A DNA stretch of 64,000 nucleotides from Chrysophaeum taylorii (lineage: Eukaryota > Sar > Pelagophyceae > Pelagomonadales > Pelagomonadaceae). Location: assembly GCA_029834535.1 (NCBI GenBank), contig JAQMWT010000055.1, positions 124,001 to 188,000 of the forward strand. Direction: 5' to 3'. The notes below the pieces were generated by a model, which saw only the letters and a list, made by a program, of their open reading frames with translations, ran no database searches and had not been told where the DNA came from. Every line of letters starts with the position of its first letter. Within the stretch, counting starts at the first letter, position 1. A program made the translations under genes and the position numbers. Of this stretch, positions 12,001 to 21,412 are shown in pieces.

Positions 12001-15000
12001 GAGGCGGACGAGCTCGTCAATGAGGCGGCTGTCAAGCGCAAAGGCTACGAGGCCAAATTTTTGTGCCACGACGATGACGATCGGCGGTCGAGGACCGACG
12101 CTCTGAAAGCGGTCCACGCCCGCGAACTCCAGGCACTTGAGACCAAGCTCGCCGAAAAGGCGTCGAAATCGCGCTCTGAACTCAAGGCTCGGCTCGAAGC
12201 GCGCCGCTCGCTCAAACGCCAAGGGTCAGGCATGTCTCTCTTGTCGGTGCAGTCGTATCCAACAAGCGAGGTCGATGCGGCCAAGGAGGAGCTCGAGTCT
12301 AAGAGCCTACTCGAGCAGCAGCTTCTTGCGGAGCGAGTCGCGGCGCTCGAGGCCTTGCTGGCTGGGCACCGCCGCGACATCGAAACCCGAGCTACGCCTG
12401 AGGATGCGATGGACAGGCTCAAACTGAATCAGGCGGAAGAACAGGCTCAGGCACATTTAGAGCGCGAGCGCGAGGTGCATGAGGCGGAACGACTTGAGGC
12501 CGCCCGGCGGGCAGAACGCGACGCGCAGTTCGCAGAAGCGGATCTCGTCATCCAGGCGAAACTGTTGGACATTGAGAACGAGGTCGAGGAGGCGCGGCTC
12601 AAGGCAAAAGACGCAGAGCGCGAGGAAGCGATCGCCCAGACGACGCTCCACTCGACGATGGAAGCCGCGAGGCTTGCGGCGCTGTCGCATGCCGCGGGCG
12701 ATAGGGACGATGTGGAAGCGATTCAAGCCGACGTTCTCGCCAAGCTCAAGGCCAAGCACGAGGCGCAAGCGAAGGCGCTCGAGTCCGACTTGGACGCCGA
12801 GCGCCAGAAGCGGCGTGCGCGACTCGCTGAGCGGCGAGCGATGCGCAAGGAGATGCACGACATCACGGATGTGGACGTCGAGCTGGCGATGACGGGCGAC
12901 GCCGACGAACTGCGACGCGCCGCTCTCGTGGTGCAGCAGCAAGCTGAGAAAGAGTCGACCGAGGCGCTGTTTGCGCGAATTGCTGAGCTTGAGGAGGAAA
13001 AGACCATGAAGGAGGCCGAGCTTAAGGCGGCAGCGGACAGGGAAAAGGCGGCAAGGAAAGCGGCGATCGTCGCCAAGTTCACCGGAGCGGCACGCGCCGC
13101 CGAGCTTGAGAATGCACAACGCGAGGTTGAGGCGAAGCTGTCTTCTGACCTAAGCAAGGTGACAGCGTCACACGCCCATAACGTCGAGAAAACGGTTCGC
13201 GAATCGGAGGCGACGGACGCTGCTGCTGAGGCTGCTGCCGCGCAACTGTCGAAAATCAAAGATGACGAGCACACGCGCCGCGGCGAGCTTGAGGCGACGC
13301 TCGCAAAGCGCCGCGAGAGCGAAAGGCGCAAGCTCAGGGAGCGGATTGCCGCACGCTCCAGGGCGTCGCAAATGGAGGCTATGACTGCGCTGGAAAAGGA
13401 GCTTGATGAGAAGGATGCGGCAGAAATTGAGGCCGAGGAAAAGAATGCCGCGGAGCGGTACGCAGCGGTAGCGGAAGCTGTTGTGAATGTGCGCAGCGGC
13501 GATACCAAGGACGACGCGGGCGCGGCCCAGGCAGCGGCCGTGGAAGCAGACCGCGCCCGCGAGCACCTCGAGGAGCTCCGGCTGCGTGACGCGCAGGATG
13601 CCGACGACAAGGCTGCGCTTAAGTTGGCCGAGGATGAGGCGCGGCGCGCTGAGCACCGAGCTGTTGTTGCAGCGGCCAAAGCCGCGGCGATCGAAGCTAA
13701 ACGAATTGCGGAGGAGCGTGCAGCACAGGCCGTCCGCCACGTACGAGAGGAGGCCGAGCAAGATGCCAAAAAAGAAGCCAAGGAGCGGGACCGCGCGTTG
13801 ATGGCGAAGAAAATGACGGCGCTTCAGACAGACGCGGCTGCGGACGCAGCACGCGACGATCAGCGACTTGACTCGGCACGCAAGGAGCAAAAGTCGAAGT
13901 TGCAGCGTCGAATTGAGGAGAAGAAACGCAAGGCCGCCGAAAGGCAGGAAAAGTCAGAAAAGCAAGCCACGCGGCTCCAGGAGCATCTGACGCCAACTCC
14001 GCCACAAAAGGCCTGGGCGGAGGAACTTCGGCAGCGCGCGGGCCACATCGCCGACGCTGAGCAAGTTGTTGAGGTGATTCAGCGGGGTGTGTCCGAAGGC
14101 CTAGTGCCTGCCGAGGACGTGGGCGAGGCTGTCGAGATCGTGCTGCAACGCCGACACGCGGCCGAATCCGCCAAGCTGTTGGCGGACCAATATGCCGAAC
14201 GTAGCGCGCGCCTGACCGCATCGCTTAATAAGCTACTGGACGAAAAGGCTGCGGCACGCGCCCGGGTGCTGGTCAAGGGGCTCGACGAAGACGAGCGCCA
14301 GGCCGCGCTCGAGGAGCTCGAGTCTGACTTTTTTGTCAAGCAGAAGACGGCGCAGATGGAAATCGCCGCGAGCCTCGAGGATCAACATCTCGGTCAGGAG
14401 GCGGGGCTGCGGCGTCAGCACATGGCCCAGGTTATGGATGTCATGAGGCGGCTCGACACCCTCAATCTCCGGACGACAGGATCCTCTAAGGCGACAGCTG
14501 CGCAAGGGGACGAAGACGAGGCAACGGCAGCGGCTGACGCGGCCGAGCTGGCATTGGTTCACGAGCGTTGTGAGCGCGAGAAGGAGGCTAAGCTCTCGAA
14601 GATCGAAGAAGAACGCAAATCCGCCGAGGAGGAGGCTAGGCGCGACCATGCAGCCAAACTCGCAGAAATACAGGCGGAGCAAGAGGTGGCAATGGCTCGG
14701 GAGCGTGAGGCGGCCAACGCGCAGCTCCAGGCCGAGCGCGACAAGCTCCATGCCGAGTTCCTGGCGAACATCGAGGAGATTGAGAATGAGCAGAACCTGG
14801 AGCGGAAGAAACAGCTCATGGCAAAGTTCGAGGAGGAGCGTTCACGAGCCGAGGAATCCATTAATGCGCAGCAGAAAGAACGCCGGAGCGCGCTCAAAGA
14901 CCGCCTTGCCAAGCGCCGGGAGAACAAGATCAAGCAGCAGGAGGCAGAGCTTCAAGCGAAACTCAAGCAGCAGGAGGGTGACGCGAACCGCCTAAAGAAG

Positions 15001-16071
15001 AAAGTCGTCGAGCAGATCGAGCTCACCAACGAGCTACACAAGCAGAAGAGTTCAAAATGGCAACTCGCCAAGCAGCAGGTATTCGCCAAGCTCCACGAAG
15101 AACCTCGTCAAAGCTCGTACGTCTGGCAATCGCGGCGCGACCCGACGATGGCTGACTTCCGCGACAAGCTCGACCAAATCGAGGCGCTCATTGGCAAACT
15201 GACGGCTGCCCAAGCTCGCGTCGACCAGGCAGAGGTACCACCCAAGCGAGCGGAGACCTCCGGAGAACTCTACCACGACGCAGAAGACCCCAAACCTCAG
15301 GGATCCGAAGTGGTGCCCATTCCAAAGACAAACTTGTCGCCGACCAAATGCCAGCGCCTCGAGTTCGCCGTGAAGCTCGCACAGTGCCTGGGCCTCGCAG
15401 GAAAGCTTGACCTTGAGGTCGCGCAGTCACTACCAGCGAATTGCCTACGTGGAAATGCGTTTCGGAACTCGTATGCCTACGACCCCGAGACTTCGGTTCT
15501 TCACGTGCACATCAAGCGGATTAGCACGTACGGCGACGTTGCCCTGATTGTCCTCCACGCTGTCTCCCACATCAAGACCAACCCTCACGATTTGTCCGAC
15601 GACACCTCTGTTACTTTCATCGCCGAGTTTTACCGCAACTTTAAGATAGTGATGCAAGAGCTCGTCAAAATGGAAGCGACCTCGGTTTCGCTGCAGCAGC
15701 AGGCAATGCTCGAGCAGCAGTCCTCGTCGCGCTCTGCGACATCGATCGAGCGTCGCCGGCCGAGCCATGACTACGCACGCGATGCAATCAATGATCGTAT
15801 CCGGTCTTACGCCGACGCCTCGGGTTACCCACTCCTCGCCGAGTTCATGAGCCGATACGAGGCCGATGCCACGGGGCAGGGGCGCGCGATGCGGAAACCG
15901 ATGGACTCGACATCAGATGCGGTTTCCTCAACGTCTGTCGCCGCTGCCTCCACGGCGCTATCAACCGCCACCAAGGCCCAACACGAGGTCGAGCAGGAGG
16001 AGGAAGTGGCCAGAGCAAAGGAACATCAGGACCTCCAGCCACGCATCTCCCAGAGAAAAGCCAGAAATTAA
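1..16071 (+). CDS. Giant single-pass membrane protein: GCC2/GCC3-like Cys-rich ectodomain plus huge cytoplasmic coiled coil (5' end outside window)
   Basis: The exons I read are <1-1176, 1224-1277, 1329-1922, 1971-2024, 2079-2672, 2721-2774, 2829-3422, 3470-3523, 3568-3758, 3802-4266, 4589-4969, a 7-nt exon 5025-5031, and 5100-16071 (TAA). All phases agree and give more than 5,060 codons. The ectodomain (up to about nt 7080) repeats CPxGxYC and GYYCPxG motifs typical of the GCC2/GCC3 (ephrin-receptor-like) family and has many N-x-S/T sites. One hydrophobic span lies at about 7093-7158. The rest is a cytoplasmic Ala/Glu/Arg-rich coiled coil of nearly 3,000 residues, ending in a small globular region at about 15330-15700. 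No kinase or other enzyme domain is recognisable. A role as a surface receptor, mechanical link or scaffold is inference. The family call for the ectodomain is good; the overall function is unknown. Confidence 0.85.
585..3567 (+). repeat. Coding tandem repeat, about 750 bp per unit, four units
   Basis: Units begin at the CPGG codons at about 585, 1329, 2079 and 2829, with a partial fifth at 3568. The marker gatcgaagg...tctcggc recurs at 901, 1647, 2397 and 3147, giving periods of 746, 750 and 750. Units two to four each consist of a 594-nt exon, an intron of 47-48 bp, a 54-nt exon and a second intron of 44-54 bp. Units two and three are almost identical from about 1430 to 2070 and 2180 to 2820, including their introns, but differ in their first 100 bp. 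Confidence 0.9.
9450..13400 (+). repeat. Long-period coiled-coil superrepeat inside the giant gene
   Basis: A motif of the form L-x-x-R-L-x-x-R-R, followed by Ala/Glu-rich helix and an acidic DDE patch, recurs near nt 9450, 9790, 10090, 10399, 10670, 11041, 11311, 11569, 11900, 12190, 12815 and 13290. Most spacings are about 260-370 nt, so a unit is roughly 85-120 residues. The copies are degenerate in both protein and DNA, which points to an old internal duplication and not a recent array. Confidence 0.6.
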
Positions 16072-16616
16072 ACCACGTGATAAAAACACGCGTGCATTGG
16101 CGTTGACGAGACGCGCCACATACGCGAGTGTTGGCGTTGGCAGAACGCCCGACGTAGACTACGAAAAGCACTCAATCATTGTAATAACGAAGGCACCGCG
16201 CTGTATGCAGCTCTTGAATATACTGTGCGCCCGTGGCGTAAGGGGGGTAAAAGCAGGTTGTTGTTGCATACGCCCTGCGGGCGGACCCCACCTTCCTTCG
16301 CCTGCTCCACGGCTCGGCGATGGCCCCGGTTAGACCTCGGGGTTCATCCTGCACACTGGGCACCCATGTCTCTTGCCTCTCCAGCCACACACACCTTACC
16401 AAACCCCTGCCGCGCCCTGTTTCACCGCCCCCCTCCTTTCTACTTGATTCGTAACTTGAAGCAGTAGTCGCCTTCTACTAAGTTCTAGGAAAATGAATAT
16501 AAAGCCCGTGAACGCGTAACGGTCGAGGCAGAACAAGTCTGTCAAAACCTGTGATCAAGACTACATCTTGGCTCCCCGAGGCGGCGAGGCTTGGGACCCT
16601 CTTGACAAAGTCGATC
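16072..16616. other. Intergenic region with one copy of a dispersed repeat
   Basis: There is no credible gene. About 16231-16450 resembles, in inverted orientation, the repeats at 19850-20060 and 59665-59880; all share a core reading CTCCACGGCTCGGCGATGG or close to it and end in C-rich sequence. The remainder is the presumed 3' UTR of the giant gene and the promoter side of the Hint gene. Confidence 0.5.
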
Positions 16617-17171
16617 ATGCTCACCTTGACGTTGTTTGCGCTGTCAGAGCTCGGAAGGTCTGCGTTGGGCATTCCCAGCCACGGCTTCGCGTCAGACGCA
16701 TTTGTTAGGCTGGCGAACGGCGCGTCCGTTATGCTAAAATCGGTACGCATCGGCGACGAGGTGGTCACTGGAAACCGTGGCACCGGGATTATCACAAAAC
16801 TGTTCAGGATTCCGGTGAACGACGAAGTTCCTGTAGTCGCTGTCCAGACGTACGAGTTTTTCGACAACGATGACGAGGTTGAGCTGTGCGGGTCGCCGTC
16901 GCACCCGGTGTGGCTCAACAATACTTGGGTCCCGCTGGCAGACGCTGTGGGGAGTAGACGCCTACAACACGCAACGTTGACGACGCGATACGTGAAAGAA
17001 TTCCTCGACTTGGAGATCAACGGTAGATCCCGAAAAGCCGCGCACTCCTACGTCCTCAACGATGGCTTACTTGTCTCCGGCTATGGCAGCAACATGGCAC
17101 TCCTACAAAGACATCTCCACCGGAAAGGCTACAGTCGCCGGCGTAGTCTCGGAGACGACATGCCCGCATAA
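16617..17171 (+). CDS. Small secreted Hint-domain (Hedgehog/intein fold) protein lacking the catalytic cysteine
   Basis: The protein has 184 residues from the first in-frame ATG at 16617; the frame is open further 5' only through a GTG. The start is hydrophobic (MLTLTLFALSELG) and looks like a signal peptide. It is followed by FASDAFVRLANG and VRIGDEV, which match the first block of Hint domains (usually C-F-x-x-D-T-x-V...GD-x-V). SPSHPVWLNNTWVPLADA at about residues 99-116 matches the second block with its conserved His, and HSYVLNDGLLVSGYGSNM at about 144-161 matches the last block. The nucleophilic Cys expected just before the first Phe is Gly, so self-cleavage should be lost. No partner domain is fused. 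Algae often carry Hint proteins, usually of unknown role. The fold call is good; the function is open. Confidence 0.65.
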   Translation: MLTLTLFALSELGRSALGIPSHGFASDAFVRLANGASVMLKSVRIGDEVVTGNRGTGIITKLFRIPVNDEVPVVAVQTYEFFDNDDEVELCGSPSHPVWLNNTWVPLADAVGSRRLQHATLTTRYVKEFLDLEINGRSRKAAHSYVLNDGLLVSGYGSNMALLQRHLHRKGYSRRRSLGDDMPA

Positions 17172-17918
17172 GTGCGATGCGTGCTTCAGTCGACACGGAC
17201 CACCGGAAAAGCAGACCGGCCTGTCGCCGAAGAAACTGAAACCCAGACTGTTCCGGCGCACGGCGCAACACGAAGAAAAAAGACCTTATGCGTGAGTTAA
17301 CTATCCGAGTCAGAAACAATCAATGTAGCAGAGGGTGAGGAGGTAACAGGCGAAGTGTTACTACGTCGTAGTGGGGAGCAGACCGCAATAGCACGTGTGA
17401 GTCCACGTCAGCTGCCGTTGACGTGCACTACTACCCACATGCTTCCATTGGCACGCGACGAGGATTTCTTCTTAGGTAAGGTCGGTGAAGAACAGCGAGG
17501 GGTTCCGCGCCAAGTCCAAAATCATCGAATCATCGCACGGGCTTTAATAGAGAGCTCTGGAATGAAAACAGCCCACATACACCCTAGTTGCCTTGGAACA
17601 AGATCCGTAGCGCCAAAATTGAGAATAGTCGTGGGGGGCTTTCGAAATATGGCTCACGCGGGGAGTTGCGTCATCTCGTGCAGCTATGAAATAGGGGTAA
17701 GGGGCGCAGTATGCTCATCCAGAGAAGACTTTATGCCAAAAAATTCAATGTGACGTCGGTCGTGTCAGTCTTCTACCTATTTGACTGGCAAGGCGGGTCC
17801 GCGGGAAGTCCGCGGACGTCGTGTCGTTAATCATTGTCGTCATCCATCACATCACATCATCGCGTGTGACTTTCTCGCCCTCGTTCGATCGTGCACTTCG
17901 CTCTCCTCTTAACCGATC

Positions 17919-17959
<41 letters not shown>

Positions 17960-17990
17960 GAAGTCTTATGGTCAACCGACTCGAAGCGCC
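17172..17990. other. Intergenic region with (ATC)13 microsatellite
   Basis: I see no gene family. A frame at 17439-17753 is open for about 100 codons but looks like nothing known. A perfect (ATC)13 tract lies at 17921-17959. Confidence 0.5.
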
Positions 17991-19190
17991 AAGAGCCGGG
18001 CTTGGTGCCGTTGGAGAAGGCGGACGATGTGCCTGAAGCGATCCAGCGAAGCCGGGCACCAAGATGGCGCCTGGCTGGCCAGCAAACTCCCAGAGCACGT
18101 CGGCCTGCGTATACCAACCAAGGTGTCATCCATTGTTGGCAGTTGTGCGCGACAAGTCGGTCGCTGCTAACGCTTCTTCGCCGCGTGTCGCTTCCGGGCG
18201 CGGCCTTCGAGACTATCGTCGCTCACGAGCTTCCGAGACTCGAGGTCGAGGCGCTGCGCCGTCGCGGTACCAAGGATGGGTAGTTGCTGTCTACGCGCAC
18301 GACCGCCTCCGGTCGACAGTTCGCGACGCTCCGACTCGTGAACGTCGTACGTGTACTTGAGGTGCCTGGTCAAAATGGCCGCAATGGTCGCGTCCCGTGT
18401 GGACGTGTAGGACTTGGGCTTCAGGTCTTCCATGCCCATGCCGATACAAGGGCGTACGTTGCGTCTCGAGGTGCTCGACCCGTCGTTGAAGCAGAGGATC
18501 CCTCGGTGCAGGCGTCCTGTCGTGTCCACGTGCACGTGTTGCCGCACGTCAAGTATGCCGCCCCCATGTTTGGTAACGAAGAAGTACGGCCCGAAGATTG
18601 TGGCCGAATCACTGGCTGTCAATAACTGCCTCGAGCTCTTCGACGTGCGCTCGGAGCCTATCGACTCCATGTGCCTCGAGGCGGTCTTCGGCAGTTACGA
18701 ATTCGAGCGCTATTCTCCTTGCGTCGTCGCTGTTTGCGATCCTCGAGTCGCAGAGCTTTAGGGTCAAACCGCTTCATGAAACAATTCTTCGTTCATTTCA
18801 CCGCCTCGGGCGTCGCTGCCTTGGCGTCTTCGCGCCGCCTTCGAAGCCTCCAACTTACATGTCGCACTTTGCAGTGTGGCCACTTCGCGCTCGCATCGCT
18901 TCTCTTCGTAGGCCTTTGTGGCGTTCGATAAGGGCCTGGAGCCAGCCTGGAGCCGTGCATCCTGACATGCTCTTTCCAGGACCTTGTCTTGGTGCTACCT
19001 ACTCGACGGCCGTCTGCGCCTCCATTTCCGTAGCCAAAGCCACCTCGGCCTCAAAGGCGTCGGCGTACGCCATCTCCGTCTCGCGCTTGGCGACGACAGA
19101 GCGCCGCTGCTGCGTATTCTTGGCGGCGGCATTGAAGTTGCTGACGATCTTGACCCTGCAAGGTTATTACTGGCTCCGGGGCAATGGTGA
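17990..19190 (-). pseudogene. Decayed copy of an unidentified multicopy gene (coiled-coil and Tudor/Agenet-like remnants)
   Basis: On the minus strand, scattered frames read as a coiled coil (TEMAYADAFEAEVALATEME near 19030), then DLKPKSYTSTRDATIAAIL near 18400, GTATAQRLDLES near 18240, and TLVG...PASLDRF near 18060-18110. The same words occur in the same order on the plus strand at about 62395-62760 (DLKPESYASTQDAT, GTATAQRLDLES, LVGTRVEVLWELAGQPGTYW). The last piece resembles a Tudor or Agenet-like strand pair. Neither copy keeps one reading frame, so both look like relics of a repeated gene or mobile element. The family is not identified. Confidence 0.45.
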
Positions 19191-19849
19191 GTACGACTTG
19201 GACGCATCGGTTGGGCGACATTGTAGTGGGGGTTGCCCGCAGTTCGGCGCCTCGGAGTGTGCTGAGGGATGGTGTTTCTCCTTTCTGCGTTCTCGCGAAT
19301 GCCAGCAATGTAAATATCGACCACAACGTTGCGGTCCCGCAGTCGTATTGCATATTCTGAACCACCCCAACCCCTCGTCCGCCTTCTGACAACTCGAATA
19401 GTCATTTCGAGCGACCCAAATCTCATCGTCCGGACGAATGCGAGTCTTCCAGGTGCGTGTTCAGCGAGTATGAGATTCGAGCAAGGATGGCTGGCACTGG
19501 GCTGCCCTTACGACGCATCGTGGGCGCAACAACTCCCCTACTACAAGGAGGAGAGCAAACACAAAGTCGATGCCGCCATGTCCCGCGGGATGTTCTTGCT
19601 TCGCGACGATGCTCTCCATTTCGCGTCGAACGGCTCCCCGTACGTTCAAGGTTGTGGTCGCAACAGGCGCACGAGAACTCTCCATCAACCACATCTGTGT
19701 GTCTGTCGTCTCTCAGGCCTTGCTACTACTACTCTTAATGATCCGGCGCGTTGGGAGCACCGGTAGGCTGATCCCCAAGAAGGTATCGGCTCAGCCGCCG
19801 CATCACCACCCACAACAGAAGACCCAGGGTTTTTAATGGGGGGGGGGGG
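19191..19849. other. Intergenic region, nothing recognised
   Basis: Only short frames with no family resemblance are present. The stretch lies between a decayed gene copy and a dispersed repeat and may be part of the same debris. Confidence 0.4.
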
Positions 19850-20060
19850 TGCGTGTGAGTGACTGAGGGCTTTGGTGCGTTGTTGTGTGGGGGCATGAAT
19901 GAAGGATGTGCCTGACGAGCGTAGACAGGAGGTATGAGGGGCCTAGTCGGGGTCATCGCCGAGCCGCGGGGCTGGCGAAGAGAGGACGGGCACCGCCCGT
20001 AGGTCGTACCCATGCTGCCGCCGGACGTATGTGCGACGAAGTGTGACGACGTCCTGCTGC
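19850..20060 (-). repeat. Dispersed repeat copy (retroelement 3'-tail type)
   Basis: The stretch matches 59665-59880 closely over roughly 120 bp: the words ggtcatcgccgag, gcgaagagaggacggg, cccgtaggtcgtac and atgctgccgccggacgtatg occur in the same order. Both copies begin on the plus strand with a G run of about ten bases, which is the 3' end if the element is read on the minus strand. The copy at 59.7 kb continues into a reverse-transcriptase-type C-terminal frame, so this is probably a 5'-truncated copy of that element. Confidence 0.6.
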
Positions 20061-20179
20061 TTGCTGTTCACGGTCGAGGGTTTTTCGTTTAGTGGTGGTT
20101 TTAGAAACAAAAGGGTAAGTAAGTTAATTCAATGTCTCAACGGATCAACATTGAAGTTCAAAGTAGGAGTACGCAAGCG

Positions 20180-21412
20180 ATGGCCATCTGGGTGTGTGTG
20201 GTCGCATTGGTGCCATCGCTGGCATACCTCCCCCCCCGGGGGCGAACGTGGTCGACGGCGTTGTCCGCGAGTCGGTCCGCGGAACCGGTGGCGATGAGCT
20301 ACGAGGACGATCCCGCTGCGAAGGCCGCGCGACAGGCTCGTCGAGCGGCCATTCTTGAGGCGTCGCAGCGAGCGGCGCAGCGCATGCAAGCGCAACAGAG
20401 TGCCCCGCCCCCGGTCGCGGTGCCGAGCGACGAGGCGCGCGTCGTCAGTAACGTGCCGGCGCCCGTCGAGGAGGCGCCGATTGTCCCGGAACGTCGTCGG
20501 GTGGACCCGCGCGCGCCGCGGACGGCGCCCCCGCCTCGCAACGAAGCCATCGACGACATCCGGGAGCGATTCGCCCGCGCCCCTCAAGGGTACACCCCGT
20601 ACTTCAACACGGGCGACGCGTACCTCGCCGATCTCACGGCAGACTCGACCGAACGACACTGGAGCCTAAGCGAAGACGGCAAGACCAAGGCCCTCGACAC
20701 CATATCTCGTCAGTTCGGCGTGCGCCCGGGCCAGGGGTCGTCGCCTCCCTACGCCACCGAGCCTGTCGTGAGGCCGCCGCCCGTCGCCACTGCCGAGCCG
20801 CCCGTCGCGGCCGCGCCGCCGCCCGTCGAGAAGAAGCCGCCGCCGCCGCCCGTCGAGGCCGTCGAGCCGTCTGCGTCGACCGAAGACAGTCTGAGCGACA
20901 GCGAACGGTCGACGATTTCCCGCGCCATCGCAGGCCTTGTCCAGTACGTCCAGGTCGTCCAAGCAACCGGCGCGCTCCCCTCGGCGGACGTCTGCGCCAA
21001 GCTTAAGGACCAGATCCAGGCAGTGCGCGACATCATTGTCGAAGACGCAAAGCGTGTGCCGCCACCAGAAGCCTCCGCGCCGCCCCCCGTCGTCGCCGCC
21101 GCGCCGCCGCCCGCCGTACCTTTCCCCCCCGAGGCCCCCGTCGTCGACGTCGTCGCTCCGCAGCCGCCCGCGTCCGCGACATCCGACGTAGCGATTTCAG
21201 CACTCGACGCGAGCGGAGTCGCGGAACGAGTTGCCGCTATTTCGCCTGCCTTTGCCGCCTACGCAGCTAAGATCGAGGAGTTTGCTTGTGATGGAGCCTT
21301 CCTCTCTTCCCTGGCGCCCGCGGAGCTCGACGAAACTCTCGTTGACATTGGCGTTGGCGATCGCCTGCAGCGCCGTCGCATCATCTTCGCACTTGGCCTC
21401 CAGCGCACCTGA
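20180..21412 (+). CDS. Pro-rich protein with C-terminal SAM domain, possibly plastid-targeted
   Basis: The protein has 410 residues if it starts at the ATG at 20180. An in-frame ATG at 20132 would add 16 residues, but the later one puts a hydrophobic signal peptide (MAIWVCVVALVPSLA) at the very start. After the expected cleavage comes YLPPRGRTW, a positively charged stretch like the transit peptide of heterokont plastid proteins, although the usual Phe is Tyr. The middle (about 180-300) is rich in PPPV and charged helix. Residues about 340-410 fit a SAM domain: an alpha-helical stretch ending in LAPAELDETLVDIGVG and then QRRRIIFALGL, the classic last helix. SAM domains mediate protein or RNA contacts. 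No enzyme is visible. Plastid targeting is inference. Confidence 0.6.
   Translation: MAIWVCVVALVPSLAYLPPRGRTWSTALSASRSAEPVAMSYEDDPAAKAARQARRAAILEASQRAAQRMQAQQSAPPPVAVPSDEARVVSNVPAPVEEAPIVPERRRVDPRAPRTAPPPRNEAIDDIRERFARAPQGYTPYFNTGDAYLADLTADSTERHWSLSEDGKTKALDTISRQFGVRPGQGSSPPYATEPVVRPPPVATAEPPVAAAPPPVEKKPPPPPVEAVEPSASTEDSLSDSERSTISRAIAGLVQYVQVVQATGALPSADVCAKLKDQIQAVRDIIVEDAKRVPPPEASAPPPVVAAAPPPAVPFPPEAPVVDVVAPQPPASATSDVAISALDASGVAERVAAISPAFAAYAAKIEEFACDGAFLSSLAPAELDETLVDIGVGDRLQRRRIIFALGLQRT

Noticed and set aside
12723-13781. Minus-strand open frame of 352 codons
   Set aside because: Shadow of the same coiled-coil exon; Ser/Arg/Ala composition only.
15540-15590. Possible zinc metallopeptidase motif in the giant protein
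   Set aside because: The sequence is HAVSH; the Glu of HExxH is missing, so there is no basis for a peptidase call.
17439-17753. Plus-strand frame of about 105 codons after the Hint gene
   Set aside because: No domain and no homologue that I recognise; may be chance.
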